Origin: Hyphomicrobiales bacterium
GTDB taxonomy: Bacteria; Pseudomonadota; Alphaproteobacteria; Rhizobiales; Rhizobiaceae
Length of the DNA: 64,000 bases
Assembly: GCA_900472575.1 (NCBI GenBank)
Contig: UCIV01000008.1
Location: forward strand, 41,351 to 105,350
Direction: 5' to 3'
Shown in pieces: positions 1 to 9,846 of the stretch. A program made the position numbers and the translations under genes. Within the stretch, counting starts at the first letter, position 1. The number at the start of each line of letters is the position of its first letter. A model generated the notes under the pieces. It did not search any database, was not told the origin of the DNA, and saw only the letters and a list, made by a program, of their open reading frames with translations.

Positions 1-1472
1 AGGCCTGCCTCAAGGCCGTGGAGACGCTGGCGGCGGAAACCGCGGATGGTGGACCTGGCGTACTGATCGGCTTCCCGCGCCAGGGCGAGACCGGACGGCA
101 TAATTCCGTCGCGCTGCTCGATGCCGGCAAGATCATCGCTATCCGCGACAAGATCGATCTGCCGAACTACGGTGAGTTCGACGAAAAGCGCGTCTTTACC
201 GAAGGATCGATTTCAGGCCCCTACAATTTCAGAGGGATTCGCATCGGCGTTCCGATCTGCGAGGAAATCTGGAACGACATGGGCGTCTGCGAGACGCTGG
301 CCGAGAGTGGTGCGGAAATCCTGCTCGTGCCGAACGGTTCGCCCTATTATCGCGGCAAGCTGGATGTCCGTTATCAGGTGGCCTTGCGCCAGGTCATCGA
401 AAGCGGTCTGCCGCTGATCTTTGCAAACCAGCTCGGTGGCCAGGATGAGCTTGTCTTCGACGGCGCAAGCTTCGCCTTCAACGCCGACAAGTCGCTGGCC
501 TTTCAGCTTTCGCAATTCGAGACCGCCTTTGTCGTCACCGACTGGAGACGTGAAGAGGATGGCTGGCGCTGCCAGCCCGGCCCGATGGTCCGTATTCCCG
601 AAAAGGAAGAGGCCGATTACCACGCCTGCCTGCTCGGCTTCCGCGATTATGTGAACAAGAACGGTTTCAAGTCGGTCGCGCTGGGCCTCTCCGGTGGCAT
701 CGATTCGGCTGTCTGCGCCGCGATCGCCGTTGATGCGCTCGGCGAGGAGAGGGTGCGCACCATCATGCTGCCCTATCGCTACACGTCCGAAGACTCGTTC
801 AAGGACGCCGCGGACTGCGCGAAGGCGCTCGGCTGCCGCTACGATATCGTGCCGATTTCCGATCCGGTCGAAGGGTTCCTGGCGTCGCTGTCCGACATGT
901 TCGAAGGCACCGACCAGGGCATTACCGAAGAGAACCTGCAGAGCCGTACGCGCGGCACTATCCTCATGGCGATCTCCAACAAGTTCGGCTCGATGGTTGT
1001 GACGACCGGCAACAAGTCGGAAATGTCGGTCGGCTACGCGACGCTTTATGGCGACATGAACGGCGGCTTCAACCCGATCAAGGACCTCTACAAGATGCAG
1101 GTCTATGCGCTGGCCGAATGGCGCAATGAAAATGTGCCGGCAGGCGCTCTCGGCCCGTCCGGCGAGGTGATCCCGAAAAACATCATTTCCAAGGCGCCTT
1201 CCGCCGAGCTTCGGCCGGACCAGAAGGACCAGGATTCGCTGCCGCCCTATCCGGTTCTGGACGATATCCTCGAATGCCTCGTTGAAATGGAAATGGGCAC
1301 CGAAGACATCGTTGCCCGCGGCCATGACGTCGCAACCGTTCATCGCATCGAGCATCTGCTCTATCTCGCTGAGTATAAGCGGCGTCAGTCGGCTCCGGGC
1401 GTGAAGATCACCAAGAAGAACTTTGGCCGCGATCGCCGTTACCCGATCACCAACCGTTTCCGGGATCGTTAA
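1..1472 (+). CDS. nadE: NAD+ synthase, glutamine-dependent (5' truncated by window edge)
   Basis: Final step of NAD biosynthesis: ATP-dependent amidation of deamido-NAD using ammonia released from glutamine. The reading frame is open from base 3, so the true start lies upstream; about 490 residues are visible of a protein usually near 550-560. The first half is a nitrilase-type glutaminase domain, with the catalytic cysteine in the VPICEEIW context. The second half is the NAD synthetase domain with the PP-loop SGGIDS (about base 690) and the TGNKSEMSVGY segment. The downstream TolB-like gene starts 14 bases after the stop with its own strong ribosome binding site. Identification is secure; only the N-terminus is missing. 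Confidence 0.96.
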   Translation, partial: ACLKAVETLAAETADGGPGVLIGFPRQGETGRHNSVALLDAGKIIAIRDKIDLPNYGEFDEKRVFTEGSISGPYNFRGIRIGVPICEEIWNDMGVCETLAESGAEILLVPNGSPYYRGKLDVRYQVALRQVIESGLPLIFANQLGGQDELVFDGASFAFNADKSLAFQLSQFETAFVVTDWRREEDGWRCQPGPMVRIPEKEEADYHACLLGFRDYVNKNGFKSVALGLSGGIDSAVCAAIAVDALGEERVRTIMLPYRYTSEDSFKDAADCAKALGCRYDIVPISDPVEGFLASLSDMFEGTDQGITEENLQSRTRGTILMAISNKFGSMVVTTGNKSEMSVGYATLYGDMNGGFNPIKDLYKMQVYALAEWRNENVPAGALGPSGEVIPKNIISKAPSAELRPDQKDQDSLPPYPVLDDILECLVEMEMGTEDIVARGHDVATVHRIEHLLYLAEYKRRQSAPGVKITKKNFGRDRRYPITNRFRDR

Positions 1473-1485
1473 GAGGGAGGCGCCC

Positions 1486-2322
1486 TTGGCACTGCGAAGC
1501 TCCATCGAGATCTACAATGTCCGAACCCGCCAGAGCCGGGTTGTCTGGCAGACGGAAGAGTTGTTCGAAGCGCCCAACTGGTCGCCGGATGGTGACTATC
1601 TGATGCTTAATGCAGATGGCCTGATCTACCGTTTGTCTCCGAATGGTGATTTCGGTCCTGTCCGGGTCGATACGGACTTCGCGACACTCTGCAACAACGA
1701 CCATGGCATCTCGCCGGACGGCGCGCTGATTGCGATCTCCGACAAGGTCGAGTTCGGTAGGTCGGCGATCTATGTCCTGCCGGCCAGAGGCGGTACGCCG
1801 AAACTCGTCACAGAAAACCTGCCATCCTACTGGCATGGCTGGTCGCCGGACGGAAAGACGTTCGCTTATTGCGGTATCCGTGATCAGGTCTTCGATATCT
1901 ATACGATCGGTATCGACGGGAAAAACGAGACACGGCTGACCTTCGGCGAGGGCCGCAATGACGGGCCGGATTATTCGCCGGACGGTCGTTGGATCTATTT
2001 TAACTCAAGCCGCTCAGGGCTGATGCAGATCTGGCGTGTTCCGGCGACCGGCGGCGCTACCGAACGCATCACCGACAGTAGCTATGGAGACTGGTTTCCG
2101 CATCCGTCACCCAAGGGTGATAAGGTCGTTTTCGTATCCTATGACGCCGAAATCTTCGATCATCCGCGTGATCAGAATGTTCGCGTTCGGCTTATGGATG
2201 CCGATGGGGGCAATGTCGAAACGTTGTTCGAGCTTTTTGGCGGGCAGGGCACGATGAACTCGCCCAACTGGTCACCGGATGGTGATGAATTTGCCTATGT
2301 GCGTTATTTCCCTGCGGCGTGA
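1486..2322 (+). CDS. TolB-like WD40/PD40 beta-propeller protein
   Basis: Predicted beta-propeller of 278 residues resembling the C-terminal part of TolB. Six PD40-type repeats can be read, with cores such as WSPDGDYL, ISPDGALIA, WSPDGKTFA, YSPDGRWIY, PSPKGDKVV and WSPDGDEFA. No signal peptide is visible, so a periplasmic TolB role is not supported and a cytosolic propeller is more likely. I chose the TTG at 1486 because a near-perfect ribosome binding site (GAGGGAGG, 1473-1480) sits five bases upstream; longer starts would lie inside nadE. Its substrate or partner is unknown. It probably shares a transcript with nadE. Confidence 0.85.
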   Translation: MALRSSIEIYNVRTRQSRVVWQTEELFEAPNWSPDGDYLMLNADGLIYRLSPNGDFGPVRVDTDFATLCNNDHGISPDGALIAISDKVEFGRSAIYVLPARGGTPKLVTENLPSYWHGWSPDGKTFAYCGIRDQVFDIYTIGIDGKNETRLTFGEGRNDGPDYSPDGRWIYFNSSRSGLMQIWRVPATGGATERITDSSYGDWFPHPSPKGDKVVFVSYDAEIFDHPRDQNVRVRLMDADGGNVETLFELFGGQGTMNSPNWSPDGDEFAYVRYFPAA

Positions 2323-2360
2323 ACGGCCTTGCTTCGGCCGGGTTCAGTCAGCATAAGAGC

Positions 2361-3303
<943 letters not shown>

Positions 3304-4035
3304 TCAAGGCTGCAGCTGCTGGGGGCCGCTGGATTTCGGATTGGCGAGGTCGATGTCTTCTTCGGGGAAGAATTGCGGCCCAACGGAGCGAATCTTTTTG
3401 CCGGGATCATAGGGACGATCCGGCGGGAACTGGACGGGTGCTTCTCTCGCTGGCGCAGGTGAGGCGCTGCCGAGATGGGTGATGCTGGAATTCGGATCGT
3501 CCACCTTTGGCCCAGTCTGCGTCTCCTCTCCCGGCCTTGGCAGTGCCAGCCCCCGGATCCGCAGGCGTTCTTTATCGTCAAGTTCCGTCTGGGTATCGAG
3601 GTCAGTGGGCGTGCAATTGTTGGAGCGGATCGCCGACAAGATCGCGACGCGCTCTTCCGATGGCTGCAGTAGCGAGCGGGTACTGTTGCGTTGTTCGGTG
3701 ATTGCCGCGCGCTCATCTTCCAGCCGTTGCAGCGTGTCCTGCATGTAACCGCATTCATCATCGCCTTCGGATGGCGCGCCCAGCGTCACGATGCTGCCGC
3801 TGCCGCAACCTTGCCTGCGCATGTCGATCCTGAGTTGCCGGATATCCGCGTTGAGCGCGCTCAGATCCTGAGCGTAGCGACGCACATTGCTGCTCGTGCC
3901 GATGATCTGCGGGGTGCTGTTGAGGCGGCGATAGAGATTGGCGCAGACCTCGACATCGCGCGAAAAGGCCGCCTGAGGCGCAAGCAGCGAGGCAAGCATC
4001 AGCGATGTCAGCATCTGCGGCTTGGAAAATGTCAT
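3304..4035 (-). CDS. Secreted DUF2865-like protein, apparently short form
   Basis: Hypothetical 243-residue protein with an N-terminal signal peptide (hydrophobic stretch followed by APQAAFS) and so probably periplasmic. A helical region follows with paired cysteines (RRQGCGSG, ECGYMQDTL), a low-complexity proline-rich part, and a tail KIRSVGPQFFPEEDIDL. The cysteine-bearing helix and this tail resemble the flanks of DUF2865 proteins of Rhizobiales, but I do not see the usual central block with several conserved cysteines. It may be a reduced relative; the family assignment is from memory. The ribosome binding site AGGTGAG precedes the ATG. Confidence 0.7.
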   Translation of the reverse strand: MTFSKPQMLTSLMLASLLAPQAAFSRDVEVCANLYRRLNSTPQIIGTSSNVRRYAQDLSALNADIRQLRIDMRRQGCGSGSIVTLGAPSEGDDECGYMQDTLQRLEDERAAITEQRNSTRSLLQPSEERVAILSAIRSNNCTPTDLDTQTELDDKERLRIRGLALPRPGEETQTGPKVDDPNSSITHLGSASPAPAREAPVQFPPDRPYDPGKKIRSVGPQFFPEEDIDLANPKSSGPQQLQP

Positions 4036-4083
4036 GTCTCACCTGTCGCATGGCTCTGCGGGGATCAACCTGGCATGTCGAGC

Positions 4084-4115
4084 ATGCGGGAAGCTTGCCT
4101 TGAAGCTTCCCGCAT
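4084..4115 (-). terminator. Strong hairpin directly after the malic enzyme gene
   Basis: A perfect 13-bp stem (4084-4096 with 4103-4115, 6-base loop) begins six bases after the maeB stop codon. No U-run follows on the minus strand, so it may protect the 3' end or act with Rho rather than be a classic intrinsic terminator. Confidence 0.5.
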
Positions 4116-4121
4116 CTCTTG

Positions 4122-6449
4122 TCATTTCACCAGCGCAAGCGGTTCCGCCTGGGACGCCTCGACGACGGCCAGGGCCGCCATGTTGACGACGCCGCGGGAT
4201 GTTACGGTCTGCGACAGGATATGCGCCGGTTTGGCTGTGCCGAGCAGGATCGGACCGACATGCAGTCCGTCCATCATCGTCCGCACGAGACCGAGCGAAA
4301 TGCTGGCAGCATCGAGGTTCGGGAAGACCAGAAGATTGGCTTCGCCGGTTAGTGTGCTGTTCGGCATGGCGCGCTTGCGCAGCGCCTCGTCCAGCGCTGA
4401 ACCACCCTGCATTTCGCCATCGACTTCGAGTTCCGGCGCATCCTTGCGGATGATTTCCAGAGCCGCACGCATCTTGCGGGCGCTTTCCGAATCGCGGGAA
4501 CCGAAATTCGAATGGCAGATCAGCGCGGCCTTCGGCACGATGCCGAAGCGGCGAACTTCCTGAGCAGCGAGGATGGTGATTTCGGCAATCTCCTCGGCGG
4601 TCGGATTGTAGTTCACGAACGTGTCGGTGAAGAACATCGCGCCGCGCTGGGAGATCAGGAGGCTGAGGCCGGCATTGGTGCAGGCACCGGCGCGCTTGCC
4701 GATGATCTGGTTGACGTCGCGCAGGTGGCGATCATAACGGCCTTCAACGCCGCAGATCAGCGCATCGGCTTCGCCACGCTTGACCGACAGCGCGCCGATC
4801 ACGGTGTTGTTGGTACGCACGATCGTGCGAGCGGCTTCCGGATTGATGCCGTTGCGGCCGACCAGCGCGAAATAATCCTCGACATATTCGCGGTAACGGG
4901 GATCGTCTTCCGGATTGACCACGCCGAAATCGACATTCGGGCGGATGCGGATGCCGAAACGTTCCAGACGCGCTTCGATGACGGAAGGACGGCCGATCAG
5001 GATCGGGCGGGCAATCTCTTCCTCGAGCAGAACCTGGGCCGCGCGCAGTACACGCTCGTCTTCGCCTTCGGCAAAGATCACGCGCTTCTTTTCGGATGCC
5101 TTGGCTGTCGCGAAGATCGGCTTCATCACAAAGCCGGAGCGCCAGACGAAACGGTTCAGCTGGTCGAGATAGGCTTCGAAATCCTGAATCGGACGGGCGG
5201 CAACACCGCTTTCGGCAGCTGCACGTGCCACTGCCGGGGCAATGCGCAGGATGAGGCGCGGATCGAAGGGCGACGGAATGAGATAGGTCGGGCCGAAGAT
5301 CGGCGTCTCGCCGGAATAGGCCTTCGCCGCGACATCTGACACTTCTTCACGGGCAAGCGCTGCGATGGCCTTGACTGCGGCCATCTTCATTTCCTCGTTG
5401 ATCGTGCTCGCGCCGCAATCGAGCGCGCCGCGGAAGATATACGGGAAACAGAGAACGTTGTTCACCTGGTTCGGAAAGTCGGACCGGCCGGTGCAGATCA
5501 TTGCGTCCGGACGCGCCTGACGGGCGAGTTCCGGCATGATTTCCGGCGTCGGATTGGCAAGCGCCATGATCAGCGGCTTTTCTGCCATGCGCACAAGCAG
5601 TTCCGGCTTCAGCACGCCCGGGGCAGAAAGGCCGAGGAAGACGTCTGCGCCGTCGATGCTGTCGGCGAGAACGCGATTGTCGCTCTTCTGCACATAGACC
5701 GACTTCCATTCGTCCATCAGCTCGGTACGGCCTTCATAAACGAGGCCTTCGATGTCGTGGACCCAGATATTCTCCTTCTTCGCGCCGAGCGAAACGAGAA
5801 GATTGAGGCAGGCGAGCGCGGCTGCACCGGCGCCCGACGTGACGATCTTGACGTTGGTGATCGACTTGCCGGCCAGTTCCAGGCCATTCAGGATCGCGGC
5901 TGCAACGATGATGGCGGTACCGTGCTGGTCGTCATGGAAGACCGGGATGTTCATCTTCTCGCGCAACCGGCGCTCGACTTCGAAACATTCAGGCGCCTTG
6001 ATGTCTTCAAGGTTGATGCCGCCGAAAGTCGGCTCCAGTGCGGAAACGGTCGATACCATCTCGTCGATGCCGGCCGCATCGATCTCGATATCGAACACGT
6101 CGATACCGGCGAACTTCTTGAACAGGACGGCCTTGCCTTCCATCACCGGCTTCGATGCCAGCGGGCCGATATTGCCGAGCCCGAGGACGGCCGTACCATT
6201 GGAAATGACCGCAACGAGATTGGCGCGCGCCGTATATTCGGCAGCGGCTTCCGGATTGTCGCGGATTGCGAGGCAGGGAGCTGCAACACCCGGAGAATAG
6301 GCGAGCGCCAGGTCGCGCTGGTTTCCGAGCGGCTTGGTCGCCTGGATTTCCAGCTTGCCCGGACGCGGATGCCGGTGGAAGAACAGCGCCTGTTCGTCAA
6401 GATCCGCACTGCTCGGTGGGGCCGACTTTGATTTATCCTGCGCGTCCAT
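4122..6449 (-). CDS. maeB: Malic enzyme, chimeric form with phosphotransacetylase-like C-terminal domain
   Basis: Oxidative decarboxylation of malate to pyruvate, supplying pyruvate and acetyl-CoA during growth on C4-dicarboxylates. The 775-residue product has the malic enzyme domain in roughly residues 1-430 ([27 protein letters not shown], the dinucleotide fold [13 protein letters not shown]) followed by a phosphotransacetylase-like domain of about 330 residues ([16 protein letters not shown]). The N-terminal segment [18 protein letters not shown] fits the rhizobial Dme (NAD-linked) subtype better than Tme, but cofactor choice cannot be proved here. The start is supported by AGGAG five bases upstream. 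In rhizobia the C-terminal domain is regulatory rather than catalytic (family knowledge). Confidence 0.93.
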   Translation of the reverse strand: MDAQDKSKSAPPSSADLDEQALFFHRHPRPGKLEIQATKPLGNQRDLALAYSPGVAAPCLAIRDNPEAAAEYTARANLVAVISNGTAVLGLGNIGPLASKPVMEGKAVLFKKFAGIDVFDIEIDAAGIDEMVSTVSALEPTFGGINLEDIKAPECFEVERRLREKMNIPVFHDDQHGTAIIVAAAILNGLELAGKSITNVKIVTSGAGAAALACLNLLVSLGAKKENIWVHDIEGLVYEGRTELMDEWKSVYVQKSDNRVLADSIDGADVFLGLSAPGVLKPELLVRMAEKPLIMALANPTPEIMPELARQARPDAMICTGRSDFPNQVNNVLCFPYIFRGALDCGASTINEEMKMAAVKAIAALAREEVSDVAAKAYSGETPIFGPTYLIPSPFDPRLILRIAPAVARAAAESGVAARPIQDFEAYLDQLNRFVWRSGFVMKPIFATAKASEKKRVIFAEGEDERVLRAAQVLLEEEIARPILIGRPSVIEARLERFGIRIRPNVDFGVVNPEDDPRYREYVEDYFALVGRNGINPEAARTIVRTNNTVIGALSVKRGEADALICGVEGRYDRHLRDVNQIIGKRAGACTNAGLSLLISQRGAMFFTDTFVNYNPTAEEIAEITILAAQEVRRFGIVPKAALICHSNFGSRDSESARKMRAALEIIRKDAPELEVDGEMQGGSALDEALRKRAMPNSTLTGEANLLVFPNLDAASISLGLVRTMMDGLHVGPILLGTAKPAHILSQTVTSRGVVNMAALAVVEASQAEPLALVK

Positions 6450-6659
6450 GCTCGCTCCTGCTTTAGTCTGTTTTTCCCGGTCCGTATGGGAGAATGCGGC
6501 CCCTCATTACATCAAACAGCGCCGTGTAACAGCAGCTAATTTGATCGATGTAAGGAATTCCCAAGGGGCAGCTGTCGCACCGAAAAGACCTCCTGTCATC
6601 ATCCTGAAACAAGACTCTGGTTTTCAGGCGGCGGGGCTGGCTATGAAAGGACGATTTCC

Positions 6660-7475
6660 GTGACAGCGACAGGTGAGACCAGGAATTTCAGGACCTTGTT
6701 CATCTCCGACGTGCATCTCGGCTCGAAGGCGGCGCGGACGGAACTCCTGCTGGATTTTCTCAAATATCATGAAGCGGATACGGTGTTTCTAGTCGGTGAC
6801 ATTGTCGACGGCTGGCGGCTGAAGCGCAGCTGGTTCTGGCCGCAGGGCTGCAACGACGTGGTTCAGAAGCTGTTGCGCAAGGCGCGCAAGGGCACCCGCA
6901 TCGTCTATATCCCCGGCAATCACGACGAATTCCTGCGGGATTTTCCGGGCACCCATTTCGGCGGCATCGAAGTCGCGGATCGTGCGATCCATGAGATGGC
7001 TGACGGCAAGAAATATCTCGTGCTTCACGGCGACGAATTCGACGTGGTCGTGCGCAACGCTCGCCTTCTCGCCTATCTGGGCGACTGGGCGTATGACGTG
7101 GCAATCGCCATCAACGTCGTGCTTGCGGCGGCCCGCCGTCGTCTGGGCATGCCTTACTGGTCTTTCTCTGCCTGGGCGAAGCTGCAGGTCAAGCATGCGG
7201 TCAATTTCATCGGTGAGTTCCAGAAGGTCGTCGCCGACGAGGCAAGGCGCAGCAAGGTCGATGGCGTCATCTGCGGCCATATTCACCACGCGGTGATGAC
7301 CGATATCGACGGCATCCATTACGTCAATACCGGCGACTGGGTGGAAAGCTGCACGGCAATTGCCGAACATCATGACGGAACGCTTGAACTGATTACCTGG
7401 CGCGACATCAAGGTGACAGCCGAGCTGCATGCCCTACCGGCACCGGCGAAGACGAAGAACATGCAGGCTGCCTGA
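6660..7475 (+). CDS. UDP-2,3-diacylglucosamine diphosphatase-like metallophosphoesterase (LpxH family)
   Basis: Calcineurin-like phosphoesterase of 271 residues. Metal-binding motifs are in order: SDVHLGS (D17, H19), VGDIVDG (D47, D50), PGNHDEF, HGDEFD and GHIHH. This pattern matches the LpxH-like branch found in alphaproteobacteria that cleaves UDP-2,3-diacylglucosamine in lipid A synthesis; many rhizobia use LpxI for that step, so its substrate is not certain. The start is GTG at 6660 with AAAGGA upstream at 6646-6651. It stands alone between the divergent malic enzyme gene and the MFS gene. Confidence 0.85.
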   Translation: MTATGETRNFRTLFISDVHLGSKAARTELLLDFLKYHEADTVFLVGDIVDGWRLKRSWFWPQGCNDVVQKLLRKARKGTRIVYIPGNHDEFLRDFPGTHFGGIEVADRAIHEMADGKKYLVLHGDEFDVVVRNARLLAYLGDWAYDVAIAINVVLAAARRRLGMPYWSFSAWAKLQVKHAVNFIGEFQKVVADEARRSKVDGVICGHIHHAVMTDIDGIHYVNTGDWVESCTAIAEHHDGTLELITWRDIKVTAELHALPAPAKTKNMQAA

Positions 7476-7541
7476 CCTGACGAAATCTTCACGACCGATA
7501 CACTTTGTTTTCGCATAAAACGTGTAATCCGGTTTTCATTG

Positions 7542-7583
7542 CAAACGGCGGTGATAGTCTTCGCAGACTTTCATCGCCGTTTG
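7542..7583 (+). promoter_or_regulatory. Strong stem-loop abutting the MFS gene start codon
   Basis: A 42-base stem-loop. The outer arm 7542-7554 pairs with 7571-7583 (12 of 13 positions), then after a one-base internal loop AGTCT pairs with AGACT around a TCGC tetraloop. It ends seven bases before the GTG at 7591, exactly where a ribosome binding site should be. There is no U-run, so it is not a standard terminator of the preceding gene. Translational control of the transporter is the obvious inference. Confidence 0.6.
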
Positions 7584-7590
7584 TGATTCC

Positions 7591-8781
7591 GTGAACATTT
7601 CTGCAAAATCGTCTGCGGCTCCGCCGCAGTTCCAGCTTCGCTGCTCGCTCGCCTATGCCGCACCGATGTCGCTCAACGGCATTCTCGTGCCTTACTTGCC
7701 CGTGTGGCTGCATGGCCTGAATTTCAGCGCAATGCAGATCGGCGCGATCCTCGCGGCCCAGGTGGTGTTTCGCGTTTTTGTCGCCATGGGGACGGGCTCT
7801 CTCAGTGCCCGTGCTCGAGATCCGCGCCATATCCTCGCCTGGTCAGCGGCGACGTCGATAGTCTCCGTTCTCGGTCTGCTGGTCAGCGGCGATTTCTGGG
7901 TCGTGCTTGCCGCCGTGGCAGTACAGGCAGCGTTGTTTGCCCCCTATACGCCGATCGTTGAATCGATCTCTATCTCCGGCGTCAAGCGCTGGGGATTTCA
8001 CTACGGGAAGATGCGGGTCTGGGGATCGGTTGGTTTTGTCGTGACGACGCTGGTCGCCGGAAGCCTTTCGAGCGCAATCGGCAATATCGCGATCCCGCTG
8101 ATGCTGGTTGCGGTGCTTCTGACTTCATTTGCCGTTGCCTTCATCGCGCCTCGGCTTGACCAGACGATCAGCAGGCGCACAGTGGAACCGTCTCCGAGGA
8201 CATTACGCCGTCCACTCGGTGCTTCCGTCCATCTCCTGCTGATCGGTGCATCGCTCATCCAGTCGAGCCACGGGATGTTTTACGGTTTCAGCACGATCCA
8301 GTGGCAGGGCATGGGCTTTTCGAATGCCGTGATCTCCGCGCTCTGGTGCATTGGCGTGATTGCCGAAATCGGCATTTTTTTCATCTCCGGCGGCCTTGCA
8401 AGACGCCTCACGCCCTTGGGGTTGCTGCGTTTCGGTTGCCTGATGGCGATCCTGCGCTGGGTGTTCTTTCCGTTCGGCTCGGATGTCTGGTATTACGGGA
8501 TCCTGCAGATTTTCCACGCTTTCAGCTTCGCCTGTGTTCACCTGGGGCTGCAATACCGTCTGTCGGAAATGGTTGCAGAGGATCAGCAGGCATCGGCGCA
8601 GGGCGTCTATGTCGCCTATAACGGTGCATTCCTGGCGATCTCGACGCTGCTTGCCGGCGTCATCTACCGGCAACTGGAGATTTACGGCTATTTCGTCATG
8701 GCTATTCTGGCTGTGATAGGACTTGTCGTGCTGGCGCTTGCGACCCGTTCTCAGCCCCAGAGTTCGGGCAGCGGCGGATAG
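7591..8781 (+). CDS. MFS transporter, phenylpropionate-permease-like family
   Basis: Twelve-helix inner-membrane permease of 396 residues, similar to the HcaT/MFS_1-like family (YAAPMSLNGILVPYLPVWL at the first helix; RVWGSVGF in the loop before helix 5). The substrate is unknown; HcaT itself transports 3-phenylpropionate. The first helix needs the residues before the internal ATG at 7666, so the GTG at 7591 is kept even though it has no recognisable ribosome binding site and sits just behind a strong hairpin. Its last 31 bases overlap the 3' end of the convergent epimerase gene. Confidence 0.85.
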   Translation: MNISAKSSAAPPQFQLRCSLAYAAPMSLNGILVPYLPVWLHGLNFSAMQIGAILAAQVVFRVFVAMGTGSLSARARDPRHILAWSAATSIVSVLGLLVSGDFWVVLAAVAVQAALFAPYTPIVESISISGVKRWGFHYGKMRVWGSVGFVVTTLVAGSLSSAIGNIAIPLMLVAVLLTSFAVAFIAPRLDQTISRRTVEPSPRTLRRPLGASVHLLLIGASLIQSSHGMFYGFSTIQWQGMGFSNAVISALWCIGVIAEIGIFFISGGLARRLTPLGLLRFGCLMAILRWVFFPFGSDVWYYGILQIFHAFSFACVHLGLQYRLSEMVAEDQQASAQGVYVAYNGAFLAISTLLAGVIYRQLEIYGYFVMAILAVIGLVVLALATRSQPQSSGSGG

Positions 8782-9734
8782 ACGAGCGAGCCCTCATAAC
8801 GAAGCCCGCCCGGACGGTCGCGGGCAAGAAGCAGTGGTCCGTCGAGATCGGCATAGTCTGTATCCTGCGCCAGAAGCACTGCGGGTGCCATGGCAAGCGA
8901 TGTTCCAACCATGCAGCCGACCATGATCTGAAACCCCAACCGTTGGGCTTCCGCCTTCATCACCAGCGCTTCCGTCAGTCCGCCGGTCTTGTCGAGTTTG
9001 ATGTTTACTGCGTCATACCGGTCGCGCAGGGAGGATAGATCGGCAGTCGAGTGGACGCTCTCGTCGGCGCAGATCGGTACGAGCCGCTTTATCCGAGAAA
9101 GCATCTCGTCCTTGCCGGCGGGAAGCGGCTGCTCGATCAGTGATATGTCCAACTCGGCGGCAATGGTCAGATGCCGCTCTATGTTATCCCCGGTCCAGCC
9201 CTCATTGGCATCGACGATGATCCGCGCATCCGGGGCCGAATCGCGCACGGCTCGCAACCTCGATTCGTCGTCCGCCGTGCCGAGCTTTATCTTCAGGAGC
9301 GGTCGTTCGCGGTTCCTCCTGGCATCCGCACCCATCGCCGCCGCATCCGATAGCGATAATGTGAAGGCGGTGACGATCGGATCCTGACCTGTTGCGCCGA
9401 TCGATGCTGCGACGCTGCGGCCCGATTGCTTCGCTTCGAGGTCCCACAAAGCACAGTCAACGGCGTTGCGGGCAGCGCCGGGTTTCATCGCAGATTGCAG
9501 TTCATTCCGCGTCAGCCCAGCCTCGATCGCCTTTGAAACCGCCAGTATATCGGCCATCACACCGTCCATCGTCTCGCCGTAACGGCGATAGGGAACACAT
9601 TCGCCGCGGCCGGAAACTCCGTCTTTCGAAATGGTGCAGACGATGACATCCGCCTCGGTCTTTGACCCGCGCGAAATGGTGAATGTGCCTGCGATCGGGA
9701 AAGCCTCGATTGTTGCTTCAAGGTGACGGGGCAT
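8751..9734 (-). CDS. Dipeptide epimerase (L-Ala-D/L-Glu epimerase family)
   Basis: Enolase-superfamily enzyme of 327 residues, muconate-lactonizing subgroup. The catalytic KIK motif is in LLKIKLGTADD, the metal ligands in VDANEGW, IEQPLP and CADESV, and the second catalytic lysine in VNIKLDKTGG, the layout of L-Ala-D/L-Glu epimerases that recycle murein tripeptide. The longest frame opens at 9800, but the ATG at 9734 follows AGGAC at a suitable distance and matches the family N-terminus. Substrate specificity inside this superfamily is easily misassigned, so the dipeptide call is probable rather than certain. Confidence 0.87.
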   Translation of the reverse strand: MPRHLEATIEAFPIAGTFTISRGSKTEADVIVCTISKDGVSGRGECVPYRRYGETMDGVMADILAVSKAIEAGLTRNELQSAMKPGAARNAVDCALWDLEAKQSGRSVAASIGATGQDPIVTAFTLSLSDAAAMGADARRNRERPLLKIKLGTADDESRLRAVRDSAPDARIIVDANEGWTGDNIERHLTIAAELDISLIEQPLPAGKDEMLSRIKRLVPICADESVHSTADLSSLRDRYDAVNIKLDKTGGLTEALVMKAEAQRLGFQIMVGCMVGTSLAMAPAVLLAQDTDYADLDGPLLLARDRPGGLRYEGSLVYPPLPELWG

Positions 9735-9846
9735 GGTTTTAAGCGTCCTGTTGTGGCAAATCCGGCCGATGCGGCTATATTGCGTTTTCCCGAAGCGCAA
9801 TCAATGCATTGCGGCAGAGACCATTTGAAGCGAGCACCCGCACCCC

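Noticed and set aside
213..1505. Open frame of 430 codons on the minus strand
   Set aside because: Antisense to nadE, which shows all catalytic motifs.
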